Shown here one piece after another: positions 61,490-64,000 of a DNA stretch of 64,000 nt; positions within the stretch are counted from its first letter, which is position 1, and each line of letters begins with the position of its first letter. The stretch lies in assembly GCA_963806685.1 (NCBI GenBank), contig CAWDZB010000025.1:1-64000 (forward strand). Direction: 5' to 3'. Position numbers and translations under genes: made by a program. The notes under the pieces were generated by a model, which made no database searches, had not been told where the DNA came from, and was given only the letters and a program-made list of their open reading frames with translations. This DNA comes from DDH964 sp963806685. Lineage in GTDB: Bacteria > Desulfobacterota > Desulfuromonadia > Desulfuromonadales > DDH964.

Positions 61490-62345
61490 GTTCGGCCTCC
61501 GTAGCCGGCTGGGCGGGGATCGTTTCGCATAGCCCCTCGATCAGTGCCGCCAGGGCGTTCGCACAGTAGAGCATGCCGACGTGGCCCATGCCGGCCAGCT
61601 CGATGTTGCGTGCTCCCGGCAGGCGGGCGTTTTGCCAGGGGAGAACGATGTTGTCGTGCCGGCTGTAGATAGCGGTGATCCGTTCCGGATGGGGGAGGGG
61701 GGCGGCATTGAGGCGGTCCAGAAATGCCGAGCCCGGAACCAGTGCCTCGCCGAGGTGGGAGATCGCAAAGGGGGCCAGCTTGGAGCCATGGTTGGGGGTG
61801 GCGAGGAGGACGCAGCGGTCGACCCGCTCAGCGCCGCCGCGCAGTTGCAGGTAGTTGCGGACGATGACTCCGCCCATCGAGTGGCCGACCAGGTTCACCT
61901 TCTCTCCGGCCCCTGCGAGGCGCAGTTCGTCGATCTTCAGGGTGAGTCGCTCGGTCAGGGCCTCCACTTCCTTCCATGGCGGCAGGTTGATAGTGTAAAG
62001 GTTGCGCAGACCCTTGCGCCGCAGTCGGAGTTTGGCCCACCACCAGCAGGCACGGTTGTGGAAGAGGCCGTGGAGGAGGATGATCGGCGGCCCGCCGCTC
62101 GGGTCGAAGGGGGTCTGGCGGGGCGCCACCCAGCCCCACGGGTGAAGGAGGACCGTCACCAGCATCAGCAGCGTCTCCTTGGCGACCAGGCGGGCAGCCA
62201 GCAACAGGCGGTCGGCGGCGAAGCGTTCGGGCACCAGTTCCGGGCGGGCGCTGGCGCTCTCGTACCAGGCGATGGCGTGACTGAGCAGAACGACCAGGAA
62301 GACGATGCCGACGAAGGCACCTAAGATGGCGAAAAGAATCAACAT
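61476..62345 (-). CDS. Alpha/beta-hydrolase lipase, membrane anchored
   Basis: The 289-residue product has an N-terminal membrane helix (residues 2-25), then an alpha/beta hydrolase fold: GGPPIILLHGLFHNR (oxyanion region), nucleophile GHSMGG near residue 150, ATPNHGSKLAPFA, and His in GMGHVGML near the end. It fits the lipase EstA/PGAP1-like group. ATG 62345 (GGAGG just upstream) is chosen because the membrane helix then begins at once. First gene of the lipase-yjbQ-DUF362 operon. Confidence 0.85.
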   Translation of the reverse strand: MLILFAILGAFVGIVFLVVLLSHAIAWYESASARPELVPERFAADRLLLAARLVAKETLLMLVTVLLHPWGWVAPRQTPFDPSGGPPIILLHGLFHNRACWWWAKLRLRRKGLRNLYTINLPPWKEVEALTERLTLKIDELRLAGAGEKVNLVGHSMGGVIVRNYLQLRGGAERVDRCVLLATPNHGSKLAPFAISHLGEALVPGSAFLDRLNAAPLPHPERITAIYSRHDNIVLPWQNARLPGARNIELAGMGHVGMLYCANALAALIEGLCETIPAQPATEAEHAIP

Positions 62346-62490
62346 GTTCCCTCCCATTGGCTGCAAGTATGGCATGCCGGAGGGGGGCCGTCAATCAGTT
62401 GCGCCACCCCTTGCCTCGTTGCCGATGGAATGCGATAATCAATGCTCCGTCGCCGGGGCGGAACCCCATTCACGCTTCCGGGAGAAGATT

Positions 62491-63396
62491 GTGGACCGCT
62501 TGCTGGATCGTTTCACCACCCACCTGAGTGTCGAGCGCAACGTCTCTCCCCACACCCTGGCCGCCTACCGTCGCGACCTGCTCGGGTTCCAGGCATTCCT
62601 GCGCAACGAACTGAAATGGAGGGAGAATGGTGCGGAACTGCTGGGGCGCGTCGACCAGATCATCCTGCGCCGCTACCTGGCGCTGCTCCACCGCCGCTGC
62701 AAACGTTCGACCATCGGCCGCAAGCTAGCCGCCCTGCGCAGTTTCTTTCGTTTCCTGGTCCGCGAGGGGGTGCTGGAGGTCAATCCCGGCGAGTTGGTCG
62801 GCACCCCGCGGGCGGAGAAGTACCTGCCCAAGACCCTCTCCGTCGACGAGGCTTTCGCCCTCATGGAACGCGACGCAGGCGACGACCTGCTTGCGCTTCG
62901 CGACCGGGCGATCGTCGAAACCCTCTATTCCTGCGGTCTGCGAATCGGCGAACTGACCGGACTTGACCGCGCAGGGCTCGATCTCGATGCCGGGCTGGTG
63001 CGAGTGGTCGGCAAAGGGCGCAAGGAGCGCATCGTGCCGGTCGGGCGCAAGGCCCGCGAGGCCCTGGAGCGCTATCTTGCGGCCCGGGGTCCGGTGGCCG
63101 CCGAGGCTCCGCTTTTCATCAACCACCGCGGCGGCCGGCTCACCGCGCGCAGCATCCAGCGCCAGCTCAAGGTCCGCCTGTTGCAGGCCGGGATTCTCAA
63201 GGAAGCTTCCCCGCACGCACTGCGGCACTCCTTCGCGACCCATCTGCTGGCCGGCGGCGCCGACCTGCGGGCGATCCAGGAGCTCCTCGGCCACGCCTCC
63301 CTCTCCACGACCCAGAAATACACCCAGGTCAGCATCGAGCACCTCACCAGCGTCTACGACGCCGCCCATCCCCGCAGTCGCAAGAAAAAAGACTAA
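62491..63396 (+). CDS. xerC: Tyrosine recombinase XerC
   Basis: Site-specific recombinase that resolves chromosome dimers at dif with a partner. From the GTG at 62491 (CGGGAG 7 nt upstream) it is 301 residues, the usual length; an upstream ATG at 62425 would add 22. It has the core-binding N-terminal domain (DRFTTHLSVERNVSPHTLAA) and catalytic residues Arg (GLRIGELT), Lys (GKGRKER), His-x-x-Arg (HALRHSF), His (LGHASLS) and Tyr (TTQKYTQV). Confidence 0.9.
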   Translation: MDRLLDRFTTHLSVERNVSPHTLAAYRRDLLGFQAFLRNELKWRENGAELLGRVDQIILRRYLALLHRRCKRSTIGRKLAALRSFFRFLVREGVLEVNPGELVGTPRAEKYLPKTLSVDEAFALMERDAGDDLLALRDRAIVETLYSCGLRIGELTGLDRAGLDLDAGLVRVVGKGRKERIVPVGRKAREALERYLAARGPVAAEAPLFINHRGGRLTARSIQRQLKVRLLQAGILKEASPHALRHSFATHLLAGGADLRAIQELLGHASLSTTQKYTQVSIEHLTSVYDAAHPRSRKKKD

Positions 63397-63412
63397 AAAG
63401 GTCATTAATTTC

Positions 63413-63440
63413 TTGACAGCCTCCGGGCAATCGGTAAACT
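63413..63440 (+). promoter_or_regulatory. Sigma-70 promoter for the peroxiredoxin gene
   Basis: TTGACA (63413-63418) and TAAACT (63435-63440) are separated by 16 bp, with a start near 63447, 50 nt upstream of the ATG. Confidence 0.7.
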
Positions 63441-63496
63441 GATGCCAAAATTTCTTCCTTGGCTAACGGATAACCGTACCTGAAAGGAGTCTGTCC

Positions 63497-64000
63497 ATGA
63501 GTGTTCTGGTTGGAAAGAAAGCCCCCGGGTTCAAGGCCGCCGCGGTAATGCCCGACGGTTCGATCAAGGACGATTTCGCCCTTGCCGACTACCACGGCAA
63601 GTACATCGTCCTTTTCTTCTACCCTCTAGACTTCACCTTCGTCTGCCCCACCGAGCTGATCGCCTTCAGCCGTCGCATCAAGGACTTCGAGGAGCGCGGC
63701 GTGCAGGTCATCGGCTGCTCCATCGATTCCCAGTTCACCCATGTCGCCTGGCGCAACACCCCGGTGGACGAGGGCGGCATCGGCGCCATCCACTACCCAC
63801 TGGTGGCCGACGTCAAGCACGAGATCTGCCGCGCTTACGATGTTGAGTTTGGTGATGCAGGGGTCGCCTATCGCGGCGCCTTCCTGATCGACGAGAACGG
63901 CATCGTCCGCCATCAGGTGGTCAACGACCTGCCGCTGGGGCGCAACGTCGACGAGATGCTGCGGATGGTTGATGCCCTGCAGTTCACCGAGAAATATGGC
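63497..64000 (+). CDS. 2-Cys peroxiredoxin (AhpC/Prx family), cut at the window edge
   Basis: Thiol peroxidase that removes peroxides. The visible 168 residues start MSVLVGKKAPGFKAAAVMPD, with peroxidatic Cys in DFTFVCPTELIAF (near residue 50) and the HVAWRNTPVDEGGIG and YPLVADVKHEICRAYDV segments of typical 2-Cys enzymes. The resolving Cys and C-terminus would lie beyond the window. AAAGGAG lies 7 nt upstream of the ATG. Confidence 0.92.
   Translation, partial: MSVLVGKKAPGFKAAAVMPDGSIKDDFALADYHGKYIVLFFYPLDFTFVCPTELIAFSRRIKDFEERGVQVIGCSIDSQFTHVAWRNTPVDEGGIGAIHYPLVADVKHEICRAYDVEFGDAGVAYRGAFLIDENGIVRHQVVNDLPLGRNVDEMLRMVDALQFTEKYG

Overview
The window is GC-rich DNA from a deltaproteobacterium, most likely of the Desulfuromonadales/Geobacterales (Desulfuromonas, Pelobacter or Geobacter-like). 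This is inferred from gene content only: multiheme c-type cytochromes, heme-bearing periplasmic sensors, a HybA/NrfD-type quinone oxidoreductase, several sigma-54 enhancer-binding proteins, an H-cluster-like regulator, and the mreBCD-pbp2-rodA block. No rRNA, tRNA, CRISPR array or insertion sequence was found.

Layout. 1-3.9 kb (minus): partial purine permease, purC, ppiD. 4.1-9.5 kb (plus): mreB-mreC-mreD-mrdA-rodA cell-shape operon, then the radical-SAM gene amrS. 10.9-14.9 kb: a small secreted protein and a TPAT-type TRAP transporter whose binding-protein gene carries a one-base frameshift in a G run. 15-23 kb: decayed gene scraps, mntP, a DsbC-like protein with a c-heme motif, fabI, hflX, mltD, a TPR protein and an Smr protein. 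23.2-29.3 kb: accessory region with orphan small genes and several decayed genes (DMT transporter, aldo/keto reductase, heme-sensor histidine kinase). 29.4-38.6 kb: an M23 peptidase, an NtrC-type response regulator, and a sigma-54-type operon of tiny membrane proteins, a receiver-like protein without its phospho-acceptor Asp, a pentaheme cytochrome, a HybA-like ferredoxin, an NrfD subunit, a kinase-less heme sensor and a membrane protein. 38.7-43.9 kb: ptsP, and a regulator fusing ferredoxin, [FeFe]-hydrogenase H-cluster-like, Fe-S, AAA+ sigma-54 and Fis domains. 43.9-64 kb: two peptide ABC ATPases, tex, a PHP phosphatase, rlmKL, a diguanylate cyclase, a thioesterase, pncA, a deaminase with an altered catalytic motif, an SPFH protein, a PiT-PhoU fusion, a DUF362-yjbQ-lipase operon, xerC and a partial peroxiredoxin.

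Most interesting is 41.08-43.9 kb. The H-cluster-like regulator lies beside a near-consensus sigma-54 promoter (minus strand, about 41185-41203) that is followed about 90 nt later by an intrinsic terminator and no ORF. This predicts a short sigma-54-dependent RNA. Two copies of an inverted repeat (GTGYCR-N4-YGRCAC) sit about 120 and 200 bp upstream of the predicted start, where an enhancer-binding protein would bind, and a third copy lies upstream of the regulator gene itself. I infer a redox/H2-responsive regulator driving a small RNA and controlling itself. A second theme is respiration sensing at 27.7-38.6 kb: two paralogous periplasmic sensors with heme-type motifs at identical residue positions, one with a kinase and one without, around a sigma-54 response regulator and a menaquinone-linked redox operon.

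Several genes carry single-base frameshifts (dctP, the cytochrome, NrfD). These could be sequencing or assembly indels or real inactivation; sequence alone cannot decide. The 26.4-29.3 kb stretch has too many lesions and internal deletions for that explanation to be sufficient for all of it.
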